From the NCBI RefSeq assembly GCF_035918015.1, contig NZ_CP109132.1, positions 6,572,001 through 6,636,000 on the forward strand: 64,000 nucleotides of DNA. The letters run 5' to 3'. Shown one piece after another: positions 29,658 to 37,795 of this stretch; position 1 is the first letter of the stretch; every line of letters begins with the position of its first letter. The DNA is from Streptomyces sp. NBC_01754 (GTDB lineage: Bacteria; Actinomycetota; Actinomycetes; Streptomycetales; Streptomycetaceae). The notes beneath the pieces were generated by a model. It was not told the origin of the DNA and did not search any database. It saw only the letters and a program-made list of their open reading frames with translations. The translations under genes and the position numbers were made by a program.

Positions 29658-29722
29658 CGGTGGACGCCTGAGGGGCGTCCGGCGGATCCCGACCGGGGGC
29701 GCGGCGCCTCCGGGCCCCGTGG

Positions 29723-30307
29723 TCAGCCGACGAAGACCTCGGTCAACGACCAGATCGCCAGCCCGAGCATGCACAGACCGCCGATGCGCTGCACCGTCTT
29801 CAGCGGCACCCGCTTGGCGATGAAGCGGCCCGCGAGCAGGGCCAGGGCGGACACCGACATCAGCGCTGCGGCCGACCCGATCGCCGTGGACCAGGTGCCG
29901 TTGCTCGCGGCGAGGTTCGCGGTGGTGATCTGCGTCAGATCGCCCCACTCGCTGATGAACACGGCCATGAAGGCGGTCGAGTAGACCGGCCAGAAGCCGG
30001 TCACCGTCTTGACCTCGCCCTCCTCCTCGTCGTCCCCGCCGCCGCTGCGCAGCAGCATGAACGCGCCGAAGCCGAAGAGGACGGCCGAGACCAGTTTGAC
30101 GATCCAGCCGGGCAGCAGGCCGATCAGCCCGCCCGCCCCGACCGCGATGGCCACATGCACGAGGAACGCGGAGGACGTGCCGAACCACACGTAGAGCGGA
30201 CGCATACGCGTGCCCATGGCCAACGAGGCGAACATCGTCTTGTCGGGGAGCTCCGCGAGGAAGATCAGCCCGAAGGCGGTGACGATCGCCAGGAGGTCGA
30301 GATGCAT
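29723..30307 (-). CDS. GDT1/TMEM165 (UPF0016) family divalent cation transporter
   Basis: A 194-residue membrane protein with six predicted helices in two homologous halves. Each half carries the family acidic motif: AELPDKTMF near residue 18 and SEWGDLTQI near 118; the linker is acidic (GGGDDEEEGE). Family members export Mn2+ (and Ca2+) in exchange for protons. A yybP-ykoY riboswitch lies directly upstream, which supports Mn2+ as substrate and points to detoxification of excess Mn. ATG 30307 has only a weak ribosome site, fitting riboswitch control. Confidence 0.92.
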   Translation of the reverse strand: MHLDLLAIVTAFGLIFLAELPDKTMFASLAMGTRMRPLYVWFGTSSAFLVHVAIAVGAGGLIGLLPGWIVKLVSAVLFGFGAFMLLRSGGGDDEEEGEVKTVTGFWPVYSTAFMAVFISEWGDLTQITTANLAASNGTWSTAIGSAAALMSVSALALLAGRFIAKRVPLKTVQRIGGLCMLGLAIWSLTEVFVG

Positions 30308-30391
30308 TCCGGGTGGCTTTCTGTTGAGTGCCGGACCCGGGTCGTACGCGAAGTGCCGTTCAGGCTTCCTCGGAGGACCACTCGGCCCGGC

Positions 30392-30426
30392 ATGACGGCA
30401 GCACCCGCGGGGCGCGGGTGCGTCAT
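30392..30426 (-). terminator. Expression-platform hairpin of the Mn riboswitch
   Basis: A stem of GCACCCGCG/CGCGGGTGC (30401-30409 and 30413-30421), extended by ATGAC/GTCAT (30392-30396, 30422-30426), immediately 3' of the riboswitch on the minus strand and 85 bases before the start codon. It could terminate transcription unless Mn2+ stabilises the aptamer and alters pairing. Confidence 0.55.
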
Positions 30427-30432
30427 ACCTGA

Positions 30433-30541
30433 CCGAAGGTCTCGCCCGCCCGTGGAAACTGGAAAACCATGGGCCCGGGCACCGGGAATCCGGAGATTCC
30501 AGTATGTCGACGACCGGTTCGCGGGGCTACTCCCCTTCGCA
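30433..30541 (-). ncRNA. yybP-ykoY manganese riboswitch
   Basis: Read on the minus strand, the 5' part is GCGAAGGGGAGTAG (from 30540), followed by a GC stem and the conserved GTCGACATACTGG; the 3' part is GGCGAGACCTTCGG. The outer helix P1 pairs CGAAGG (30539-30534) with CCTTCG (30439-30434). The GGGGAGTAG loop, the ACATACT element and GAGACC are the hallmarks of this Mn2+-sensing class, and the downstream gene is a classic target. Confidence 0.85.
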
Positions 30542-30640
30542 ACCCACCACACTACCCCACCCGGGCCGGGTGACCCCCCGGGGCCCCGCTCGGTACAGTC
30601 CACGGTGTCCGCCACCGTGCCAGTCCTGGAGCACCCCCGC

Positions 30641-31054
30641 ATGAGCCGCCGTACCCGCCCCGCCTCCGCACCGGGACCGTCCCGGCCCACCGTCAGCGTC
30701 TGCCGGGGCTGCTGCTGCGGTACGCCGAAGATTCCGGGCGTCGACCACGCGGGCCAGCTGGCACAGCTGCGGGGCTCACTGGACGGGTCCGCCACCGTGC
30801 GGGCCGTGGAGTGCCTGGACGCGTGCGAGCACGGCAACGTGATCGTCGTCCAGCCGTCCGCCGAGGGGCGCCGTGCGGGCGGCCGCCCGGTCTGGCTGGG
30901 GCTGGTCAACGACCCGGACGCGCTCACCGACATCACCGCCTGGGCGCGGGACGGCGGCCCCGGACTGGCCGACCCGCCCGAGATCCTGGAGCTGTACGTG
31001 TTCACACCCTCGCGGCGGGTCCGGGAGGGCCTCGAAGGATCGGGCAAGAGCTGA
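30641..31054 (+). CDS. Thioredoxin-like [2Fe-2S] ferredoxin
   Basis: A 137-residue small protein. Likely cluster ligands are C21 and C26 (CRGCCCGT) and C58 and C62 (ECLDACEHGNV); the C-x3-C plus following strand is typical of thioredoxin-fold ferredoxins. Extra C24 and C25 are unusual. It lies divergent to the GDT1 gene, sharing the region that holds the Mn riboswitch. The redox partner is unknown. ATG 30641 is preceded by GGAGC nine bases upstream. Confidence 0.75.
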   Translation: MSRRTRPASAPGPSRPTVSVCRGCCCGTPKIPGVDHAGQLAQLRGSLDGSATVRAVECLDACEHGNVIVVQPSAEGRRAGGRPVWLGLVNDPDALTDITAWARDGGPGLADPPEILELYVFTPSRRVREGLEGSGKS

Positions 31055-31137
31055 GGGGGACGCGCCCCGCCGCCTCGCCCCGTTCCCGTCGGAGGGCGGG
31101 GCCGGGCGGCGGGGGGCGGGGCGGCGGGCGGTCCACG

Positions 31138-31424
31138 TCAGGGCGTCGCATCCGCCGCGATCCGCTCCAGCGCGGCCACCGCGCGGTGGCCGCGCTGGGC
31201 TCGGCGTTCCGGGCCGCACCGGTGCGGCGCATCTGCCAGGAGCGCCGCCGGATCTCCGGACCGGCCATGTAGAAGTCGTAGGTGACGAGCTTCTCCGCCT
31301 CCGGGTCCTGCCGCCAAAGGCCTTGCGGCCCACGGTAGTCGGGGATGCCGGAGTCCGTGGACACACCGGCGCCGCTGAGGATCGCGACGAGAGTCGTGGG
31401 CCCGAGCGTACGGACCGCCCGCAC
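31138..31424 (-). pseudogene. Sirtuin (Sir2-family deacylase) remnant
   Basis: From GTG 31424 the translation is a textbook sirtuin N-terminus: LVAILSGAGVSTDSGIPDYRG, then LWRQDPEAEKLVTYDFYM. After RNAEPSA the frame breaks; a missing C restores HRAVAALERIAADATP and then a stop at 31138-31140. The catalytic His, the zinc Cys pairs and about 150 residues are absent. The last residues (LERIAADATP) look like a sirtuin C-terminus, so an internal deletion between similar sequences plus one frameshift is the simplest history. I recall S. coelicolor having an intact sirtuin (SCO6464) at this place. Confidence 0.8.
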
Positions 31425-31477
31425 CGGCCGCGATCACCTTTCGGCGGTGCCGCCGCCCGGTCCGGTCCGCGCGGCCG

Positions 31478-31975
31478 TCAGCGCGCGCGGACGGGTACGC
31501 CGTCCTCCAACTCCACCGTCCCCGCACCGGAGTCGAGCACCCTCAGCGCGGCCTCGACCCGCAGCCCCAGTCGCCCGGGCAGGTGGCTGCCGAGACCGGC
31601 GCGCTCCACCAGGCGCCAGGACAGGAGTTCCTCCTCCTGGAGCCGGACGGCGTCGAGCTGCTCCCCGGACAGCACGCCGCCGTCGTACAGATACGCGGCG
31701 ATCGGCGGACGTCCCGGTCCGCGCGCCCAGTCCACCGCGAGCAGCCGGCCCGGTTCGAGGTCGAGTCCGATCTCCTCGGCCGTCTCCCGGCGGGCGCCCT
31801 GCCGCGGGCTCTCGCCCGTGTCGGACTCGATCGTGCCGCCGGGCAGCGCCCAGCCGTCCCGGTAGTTGGGCTCGACGAGCAGCACCCGCCCCCGCTCGTC
31901 CCGGAAGAGCGTGGCGGCGGCGGACAGGATCCGGGGCAGTCCCGCGATGTAGGTGGCGTAGTCAGTGGTGGTCAC
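31478..31975 (-). CDS. NUDIX hydrolase
   Basis: A 165-residue pyrophosphohydrolase. The Nudix box is visible near residues 46-73: GGTIESDTGES, seven residues, then RETAEEIGLDL. The Gly-to-Glu loop is about two residues longer than the canonical GX5E. Strands before it (SAAATLFRDERGRVLLVEPNY, WALPGG) fit the fold. GTG 31975 lacks a clear Shine-Dalgarno. Substrate (nucleoside diphosphate derivative) not predictable. It follows glycerate kinase divergently. Confidence 0.9.
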   Translation of the reverse strand: MTTTDYATYIAGLPRILSAAATLFRDERGRVLLVEPNYRDGWALPGGTIESDTGESPRQGARRETAEEIGLDLEPGRLLAVDWARGPGRPPIAAYLYDGGVLSGEQLDAVRLQEEELLSWRLVERAGLGSHLPGRLGLRVEAALRVLDSGAGTVELEDGVPVRAR

Positions 31976-32079
31976 GGGGGCAGCCTATGCGCGCTCGCGG
32001 ACAGCCATGGGCAGAGCGGGGGTGGTCCGGATAGGGTCGGGGCGGCGCGACTGCCTGTTCGAAAGCAAAGGGATACAAG

Positions 32080-33213
32080 GTGACGGACGGAGCAGTGATC
32101 GAGACCGCGCGCGTGCTCGTCGCGGCGGACAAGTTCAAGGGCTCGCTCACGGCCGTGGAGGTCGCGGAGCGGGTGACGGCCGGGCTGCGGAGCGTCGTCC
32201 CCGGGGTGCGGGTGGAGACACTGCCCGTCGCGGACGGCGGCGACGGCACGGTCGCGGCGGCGGTGGCCGCCGGATTCGAACGCCGTGAGGCACGGGTGAC
32301 CGGGCCGCTCGGGACCCCGGTGACGGCCGCCTACGCGGTGCGCTCCACCACGGCCGTGGTGGAGATGGCGGAGGCGTCGGGCCTCCAGCACCTCCCCGCG
32401 GGGGAGTTCGCCCCGCTCACGGCGACCACCTACGGCTCCGGGGAACTGCTGCGGGCCGCTCTGGACGCGGGCGCCCGGACCATCGTGTTCGGTGTCGGCG
32501 GCAGTGCCACGACGGACGGCGGCGCGGGCATGCTCACCGCGCTCGGAGCCCGCTTCCTGGATGCGGACGGCAAGCCCGTCGGTCCCGGCGGCGGCGCCCT
32601 GGCCGACCTGGCGGAGGCCGACCTGTCGGGGCTCGACCCGCGGTTCGCGGACGTCGGTCTGATACTGGCAAGCGACGTGGACAACCCCCTGACCGGCCCG
32701 AAGGGCGCCCCCGAGGTGTACGGGCGGCAGAAGGGCGCCACCGAGGACGACATCGCCGTCCTCGACGCCGCCCTCGCCCACTACGCGTCCCTGCTGGGAC
32801 CCGTACAGGCCGGACTCCCCGGGGCGGGTGCCGCCGGAGGCATCGGGTACGGCGCCCTGGTCGCCCTGGGCGCACGCTTCCGGCCGGGCATCGAGGTCAT
32901 GCTCGACGTCCTGGGCTTCGCCCCGGCGCTCGCCCGCGCCACGCTGGTCATCACCGGCGAGGGCTCGCTCGACGAGCAGACCCTGCACGGGAAGGCCCCG
33001 GCAGGCGTGGCCGCCGCCGCACGGGCGGCAGGTGTGGAGGTGGTCGCGGTCTGCGGACGCCTCGCCCTGCCGCCGGAGACCCTGGGCCGGGCCGGTATCC
33101 GGCGGGCGTACGCCCTGACGGAGCTGGAGCCCGACCCGGCGATCTCTATGGCCCAGGCCGGCCCCCTCCTGGAACGCGTGGCCGCGTCGATCGCCCGCGA
33201 CTTCCTGGTCTGA
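32080..33213 (+). CDS. glxK: Glycerate kinase
   Basis: A 377-residue member of glycerate kinase family 1 (GlxK/GarK type), phosphorylating D-glycerate to 2- or 3-phosphoglycerate. Visible: VLVAADKFKGSLTA at the N-terminus, VADGGDGTV, VFGVGGSATTDGGAGML, SDVDNPLTGPKGA and VITGEGSLDEQTLHGKAP. GTG 32080, AAAGGGA eight bases upstream. Interesting in context: the ethylmalonyl-CoA pathway 5 kb away yields glyoxylate, which can reach glycerate. Monocistronic, ended by hairpins. Confidence 0.93.
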   Translation: MTDGAVIETARVLVAADKFKGSLTAVEVAERVTAGLRSVVPGVRVETLPVADGGDGTVAAAVAAGFERREARVTGPLGTPVTAAYAVRSTTAVVEMAEASGLQHLPAGEFAPLTATTYGSGELLRAALDAGARTIVFGVGGSATTDGGAGMLTALGARFLDADGKPVGPGGGALADLAEADLSGLDPRFADVGLILASDVDNPLTGPKGAPEVYGRQKGATEDDIAVLDAALAHYASLLGPVQAGLPGAGAAGGIGYGALVALGARFRPGIEVMLDVLGFAPALARATLVITGEGSLDEQTLHGKAPAGVAAAARAAGVEVVAVCGRLALPPETLGRAGIRRAYALTELEPDPAISMAQAGPLLERVAASIARDFLV

Positions 33214-33230
33214 GGCCGCAGCCGACGTGT

Positions 33231-33387
33231 GACAGGGGCGGGCCGCGCCCGTCCCTGTCCACCCGGGAGCCCGCCGGCCGCACGGTGGTCCGCCCGGCCG
33301 AAGTCGTCGCCGCCGCCGAGTCGTTCACGGTGAAGCCCAGACCCCGCCGGCACGCCGTACGGGCCCGGCCGTGACGGCCGGGCCCGT
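33231..33387. terminator. Two hairpins between glycerate kinase and the GH87 glucanase gene
   Basis: GACAGGGGCGGG/CCCGTCCCTGTC (33231-33242, 33248-33259, one G-T pair) serves the plus-strand kinase gene. Perfect 12-base arms ACGGGCCCGGCC/GGCCGGGCCCGT (33359-33370, 33376-33387, loop GTGAC) serve the convergent minus-strand gene, which ends at 33402. Confidence 0.65.
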
Positions 33388-33401
33388 CGTGCGGTGCCGC
33401 G

Positions 33402-35783
33402 TCAGCTGGTGTAGGCCTCCAGCTCGGACAACTGGGCGGCCGGCCACCCGGTGTTCCCGGTGAAGGTCAGCCGCAGGTGGCGGACCGGCGTCCCCGGGAG
33501 GGAGACGGTCGCGGTGTTGCCGCTCGCCGGGTCGAAGGTGTAATCCGCGGACGCCTTCAGCGGGGTGTACGTCCCGTCGTCGGTGCTGCCGGACACGGTG
33601 AGCGTCTGCGTACGGGTCGCCCAGGCGGCGGCGGGAGGAAGCTTCAGCACCAGCCGCTTCACCGCCTCGGGTGCGCCGAGGTCCACGGTGACGGACTGCG
33701 GGAAGGCGTTGTCGGCGCTCTCCCAGTAGGTGTCCGCGTCGCCGTCGACGGTGTTGGCCGCGCCGTACACGTCCGTGTGGCTGGTCTCGGTGACGGCGCG
33801 TCCCCGGGCGAGGTTGCCCGTCTCCTCAGGCGGGTCGGTCGGGTCCGTGGGGTCGGTCGGATCCGTGGGGTCGACCGGGTCGGTCGGGTCGGTGGTCCCG
33901 CCGCCTCCGGGTACCCCGCCGTTGGTCCACACCGGGTCGGGCCAGACACCGGTGCAGGCGGGCGGGTCGGCGTACCAGCCGGAGTTGCCGCCGCCCCGGG
34001 TGATCTGGAAGCCGCTGCCGACGCAGTTGTGGATCGGGTTGGACTGGGCGATGTGGGTGGCCACGACGTTCTCGAACGTGGCGGTACCCGGCGACTGGAT
34101 CTGGAGGGCGTACGTCCCCGCCCCGTCGATCTTGACGTCGTCGAAGTGCAGCCCGTTGCTCGCGCCCTCGATCAGGTGGATCGCGGCGTAGGAACTGTCC
34201 AGGATCTCGCTGTCGGTGATGTTGACGGTCGCGTCGCTGATCGGTTCGTTGAGGCCGCTGAACCAGATCGCGCCGACGCCGAAGTTCCAGTTGAAGTCGC
34301 TGTTGCCGGTGCGGATCAGGGTGTTGCGCGCGGCCGTGTGCGTGCCCGCGACAGCCGTCCCCTGCCCCGAGTTGACGCCCGGATAGCGGTTGGCGATGTG
34401 CAGCCCGCCGCCGTTGGTGATCGTGTCCGCCATGACGTTGTCGGAGATCGTGATGTCCTTGCCGCCGTACGTCACGATGTTGTTGGCCAGGATCGGCAGG
34501 ATCACCGTGTTGAAGGTGAACTTGTTGTTCACGTTCGGGACGTTCTCCGCCCACATGGCCAGGCCGTCGTCACCGGAGTTGCGGACGAAGGTGTTGGTGA
34601 CGGTGGAGTTCGTGACCCCGTAGTGGAAGTTCACGCCGTCGGCGGTCTGGTCCAGGATCCGGCTGTTCCTGATGGTGAAGTTGTCCATCGGGCCGTCCAT
34701 CCAGGCGCCGCACTTGGTGTGCTGCATCCAGACGTTGTCGACCACCGAGTCGGACATGGCCCCGCCGATGGCGTTGACCTGGTCGTCGTCGACGCGCTCC
34801 TGGATGTCGCCGATGACGGCGAAGTCCTTGAGGGTGACGTTCCTGCTGCCGCCCTGCGCCGCGTACTTCCCGTAGACACCGACCGCCTTGCTCCGGTCCG
34901 TGGGGTGGCGCCCGGTCAGCACGCTGTACCAGGGACCGGCGCCGCGCAGCGTGACCTGGTCCACGACGATGTGGTCGCGCACCTGGAAGGTGCCCTGCGG
35001 GATGTAGACGGTCCTGCTCTGGGTCCGGCCCGCGTCGACCGCCGCCTGGATCTTGGCGGTGGAGTCGGCCGCCCCGGTCGGGTCGGCCCCGAAGTCGCTC
35101 ACCACGTCCAGCGCGCCGGACGGCTTGCCGACCGGCGCGGCCACCTGCTCGAAGTCGGCCAGGTCGATGGTGAACGAGGGGGAGCCGGCGGTGGACGCCA
35201 CCTGCAACCGGACCTTCGTACCGGTGGGCAGGGTCGAGCCGAACATGGTCCGGGTCTCGTCGTAGAAGTGGTGCGGGTCGGTGTCCCCGGGGTTGTTGTT
35301 GAAGGGGTAGCCGCCGTAGTACCAGCCGTACTTCGAGGTCACCGGCACGCTCTTGAGCACGGAGCCGTCCACCCGCAGGTCGAGAGAGGCGTCCCGGCCC
35401 GTCCCGGCGGCGTTGTCCGGCAGCGAATAGCGGAAGGTCATCGCGTTCGCCGGGGCGGTGAGGGTGAACTCCACGTACTCACCGACCGCGTCCAGCGTGA
35501 CGGCCTGCCGGCCGGACGCCTCCGAGGGCAGCGAGCCGTAGCGCCGGTCCGGGCCGATGAGCGTGCCGTTCGTGGCGGCGTACTCGGCCTCCTGCTCCGT
35601 GAACGGGACGGTGGCGCCCCGGCCGGACATACCGACCGGAGAGGGCGCGGGGACAGCGGCGGCCTGGGCCGCCGGAGCGCCGGCCAGAACGACCGCGGCG
35701 GCGGTGCCGACGGCGGTCAGGGCCAGGGAGAGGGAGGCGGACACCGAGCGCCTGAACAGGCGGTGTCTGTTCGGTGGGGTCAT
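33402..35783 (-). CDS. Secreted GH87 alpha-1,3-glucanase (mycodextranase-like) with two carbohydrate-binding modules
   Basis: A 793-residue exported enzyme. Signal peptide 1-42 (AAQAAA). Residues about 50-215 are a CBM6/35-like jelly roll (VPFTEQEAEYAATNG). Residues 222-640 form a right-handed beta-helix. Candidate catalytic acids are D382 (TADGVNFHYG) and D405/D406 (RNSGDDGLAMW), with the 23/24 spacing I recall for the GH87 triad of Agl-KA. A Thr-Asp-Pro repeat linker follows, then a C-terminal F5/8 (CBM32) module (655-793). The substrate is probably fungal or dental-type alpha-1,3-glucan. No strong Shine-Dalgarno. Upstream repeats suggest sugar-responsive control. Confidence 0.85.
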   Translation of the reverse strand: MTPPNRHRLFRRSVSASLSLALTAVGTAAAVVLAGAPAAQAAAVPAPSPVGMSGRGATVPFTEQEAEYAATNGTLIGPDRRYGSLPSEASGRQAVTLDAVGEYVEFTLTAPANAMTFRYSLPDNAAGTGRDASLDLRVDGSVLKSVPVTSKYGWYYGGYPFNNNPGDTDPHHFYDETRTMFGSTLPTGTKVRLQVASTAGSPSFTIDLADFEQVAAPVGKPSGALDVVSDFGADPTGAADSTAKIQAAVDAGRTQSRTVYIPQGTFQVRDHIVVDQVTLRGAGPWYSVLTGRHPTDRSKAVGVYGKYAAQGGSRNVTLKDFAVIGDIQERVDDDQVNAIGGAMSDSVVDNVWMQHTKCGAWMDGPMDNFTIRNSRILDQTADGVNFHYGVTNSTVTNTFVRNSGDDGLAMWAENVPNVNNKFTFNTVILPILANNIVTYGGKDITISDNVMADTITNGGGLHIANRYPGVNSGQGTAVAGTHTAARNTLIRTGNSDFNWNFGVGAIWFSGLNEPISDATVNITDSEILDSSYAAIHLIEGASNGLHFDDVKIDGAGTYALQIQSPGTATFENVVATHIAQSNPIHNCVGSGFQITRGGGNSGWYADPPACTGVWPDPVWTNGGVPGGGGTTDPTDPVDPTDPTDPTDPTDPPEETGNLARGRAVTETSHTDVYGAANTVDGDADTYWESADNAFPQSVTVDLGAPEAVKRLVLKLPPAAAWATRTQTLTVSGSTDDGTYTPLKASADYTFDPASGNTATVSLPGTPVRHLRLTFTGNTGWPAAQLSELEAYTS

Positions 35784-36124
35784 GTGTGGAAGGTCCTAGC
35801 GGCTCGTGGGGGCTCTGCGGACGCCCACAGGCTAGGAGTACTCGCGCAAACAAGTCCACAGTGGTGCGCAAAATTTTGTGTTGGCAACTCAAATTAATGA
35901 CTCGACAGCGTGAATTGTTGTCTTTCGGTGGGGTCGAACCCATGGACGACGCATCGCGCCTGGGCTACCGTGCGGCTTCGTCCGGTGTCGGGCGAGGGAT
36001 GCCGGTCCGTGCCCGGGAGGGGTCCGGCAGCGGTGCGCGGGACCGGCGGGGCCCTCGTGCGCCTACGCACGAGGGCCCGGACGCTGGGGAGCGTCCGGGC
36101 CCTCGTGACTGTCTGTACCGCTGG
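35784..36124. promoter_or_regulatory. AT-rich control region of the glucanase gene
   Basis: Two GCGCAAA direct repeats (35844-35850, 35866-35872) and a perfect palindrome CAAAATTTTG (35869-35878) lie 60-95 bases upstream of the glucanase start in one of the most AT-rich patches of the window (35835-35930). They look like a LacI/ROK-type operator cluster. The rest, up to the hairpins at 36049-36107, is featureless. Confidence 0.4.
36049..36107 (-). terminator. Two overlapping, mutually exclusive hairpins after pssA
   Basis: Hairpin A has an 18-base perfect stem (36068-36085 with 36090-36107) around a GGGG/CCCC loop. Hairpin B has 12-base perfect arms (36049-36060 with 36067-36078). They share 36068-36078, so only one can form. 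On the minus-strand transcript from pssA the 18-base stem is made first. Without competition it is an extremely strong terminator; the overlap looks like an attenuator or mRNA 3'-end stabiliser. Confidence 0.7.
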
Positions 36125-36979
36125 TTACGGGAGCTGCGCCGCCCGTGCCTCGCGGCGGTTGTCGCGGAAGGTGTTCACCCGCCGCGCCGTGGCGAAGAGC
36201 GGGATCACCGCCCCCAGCACCACCTGGAGCGCACAGCCGGTCTGCAGGAGCAGCTGGCCGCCGGGGGCGTCGAACGCCCAGGCGGCGAGGAGCCCCATCG
36301 CGGCCACGATCCAGCTGAGCATCGCCACCGCGAGGACACCGCGCGGCTTCGGGTACTCGACCCGACTGACCATCAGCCACGCCACTCCGATGATCGCGAG
36401 CAGCGTCGGCACGAAGGGCAGTTCGAGAAGCACGATCGAGACGACCGTGAGCGCCCCGAAGGGGCTCGGCATGCCCTGGAACATGCCGTCCTTCAGTGTC
36501 ACGCAGGAGAATCTAGCCAGCCTGAGCACCACCGCCAGCAGCACCACGATCGCCGCGAGCGCCGACACCCGCTGGTGTGCGTCGTCCGCGACCATCCCGT
36601 ACACCAGGACGAAGTAGGCCGGTGCGAGACCGAAGCTGATCAGGTCGGAGAGGTTGTCCAGCTCCGCACCCATCGGCGAGGACCGCAGCTTGCGTGCCAC
36701 GAGCCCGTCGAACAGGTCGAACACCGCCGCCAGGAGCATGAGGATCACCGCGGTCGCCGCGGAGTGCCTGGCCATGCCCGACTCGTCGCTGCCGGTCAGG
36801 TGCGGGATGAGGATCCCCGTGGTGGTGAAGTACACCGCCATGAAGCCGCACGTGGCGTTGCCGAGTGTGAGCGTGTCCGCTATCGAGAGCCGCATCGAGA
36901 GCGGCATGTCCTCGGTGTCGTCCTGCTCCTCGGCCTCCGGCACCCAGCCCGCCTGGGTGTCAGGATCAATCACGGTCAA
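36125..36979 (-). CDS. pssA: CDP-diacylglycerol-serine O-phosphatidyltransferase
   Basis: A membrane enzyme of about 284 residues making phosphatidylserine from CDP-diacylglycerol and serine. The CDP-alcohol phosphotransferase motif is intact: DLFDGLVARKL, then G-AELDNLSDLISFG. About eight hydrophobic helices. The ORF begins with TTG 36979; GTG 36973 is an alternative. Both overlap the psd stop, showing coupled translation. With psd it forms the phosphatidylethanolamine route. Ends at the double hairpin. Confidence 0.93.
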   Translation of the reverse strand: MTVIDPDTQAGWVPEAEEQDDTEDMPLSMRLSIADTLTLGNATCGFMAVYFTTTGILIPHLTGSDESGMARHSAATAVILMLLAAVFDLFDGLVARKLRSSPMGAELDNLSDLISFGLAPAYFVLVYGMVADDAHQRVSALAAIVVLLAVVLRLARFSCVTLKDGMFQGMPSPFGALTVVSIVLLELPFVPTLLAIIGVAWLMVSRVEYPKPRGVLAVAMLSWIVAAMGLLAAWAFDAPGGQLLLQTGCALQVVLGAVIPLFATARRVNTFRDNRREARAAQLP

Positions 36980-37613
36980 TGCGAGTCACCCCCGCGGTGG
37001 TGGCCTGGCCGACCTCGACCGCGGCCTCGACACCCTCCGGAAGGTAGATGTCGACACGTGAGCCGAACCGGATCAGACCGATGCGCTCGCCCTGCTCCAC
37101 CTTCGTCCCCTGTGGGACGTAGGGGACGATGCGACGGGCGACCGCACCCGCGATCTGCACCATCTCGATGTCACCGAGCTCGGTGTCGAAGTGCCAGACG
37201 ACGCGCTCGTTGTTCTCGCTCTCCTTGTTGAACGCCGGAACGAAACCGCCGGGGACGTGCTCGACGGACGTCACGGTGCCGGACAGCGGGGCCCGGTTCA
37301 CGTGGACGTTCAGCGGGCTCATGAAGATCGCGACGCGGGTGCGTCCGTCCTTCCACGGCATGATGCTCTGCACCACGCCGTCGGCCGGCGAGATGACGCG
37401 ACCCTGGGCGATCTCGCGCTCGGGGTCGCGGAAGAACCACAACATGCCCGCCGCGAGCGCGGTGGTGGGCACGGCCACGGCTGCCCAGCGCCCGGACTTG
37501 CGGGCCCGGGCGAGGCTGAGGGCCGCGGTGGCGACGGTCGGGAGGAGCCACGGCGATGCTCCGCGCGCAAGGCGGACCCCGCCGCGCGATGCAGGGGTTT
37601 GGCTGTCGGGCAT
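36966..37613 (-). CDS. psd: Phosphatidylserine decarboxylase (short form)
   Basis: A 215-residue pyruvoyl-dependent enzyme of the short, archaeal-like Psd class. The self-cleavage site is in RFGSRVDIYLP (between Gly and Ser), which creates the pyruvoyl group. Other conserved parts: WFFRDPEREI, PADGVV, FMSPLNVHVNRAPLSG. One hydrophobic helix near 25-60. ATG 37613, with GAAGG about eight bases upstream. Product is phosphatidylethanolamine. Its 3' end overlaps pssA by 14 bases. Confidence 0.93.
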   Translation of the reverse strand: MPDSQTPASRGGVRLARGASPWLLPTVATAALSLARARKSGRWAAVAVPTTALAAGMLWFFRDPEREIAQGRVISPADGVVQSIMPWKDGRTRVAIFMSPLNVHVNRAPLSGTVTSVEHVPGGFVPAFNKESENNERVVWHFDTELGDIEMVQIAGAVARRIVPYVPQGTKVEQGERIGLIRFGSRVDIYLPEGVEAAVEVGQATTAGVTRIDRD

Positions 37614-37795
37614 GGATGACCTTCGTAGCGGATGATGCCGCGCTGGCAACGGGGGGGACGGCGGCTTTCCGGCGATGCTATCGGGTACGAGCGGCAACTG
37701 GGCAAGCCAGTAGTCGAGTCGGACAGCTGAAAGGCTCCCGGCGAGGGTGACCGGATGTGATGTTCTTCGCCACCAAATCACCTCGAAGGGGACAA

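Noticed and set aside
33836..33895. Tandem 15-18 base repeats that could be a minisatellite or CRISPR-like array
   Set aside because: They encode the Thr-Asp-Pro linker of the glucanase; there are no spacers and the frame is kept.
33477..35897. 806-codon plus-strand open frame opposite the glucanase
   Set aside because: Repetitive Val/Arg/Asp-rich shadow; the minus strand encodes a coherent enzyme with signal peptide and catalytic residues.
36125..36979. Possible annotation of pssA as phosphatidylglycerophosphate or cardiolipin synthase
   Set aside because: The same CDP-alcohol motif occurs there, but overlap with phosphatidylserine decarboxylase makes serine transferase far more likely.
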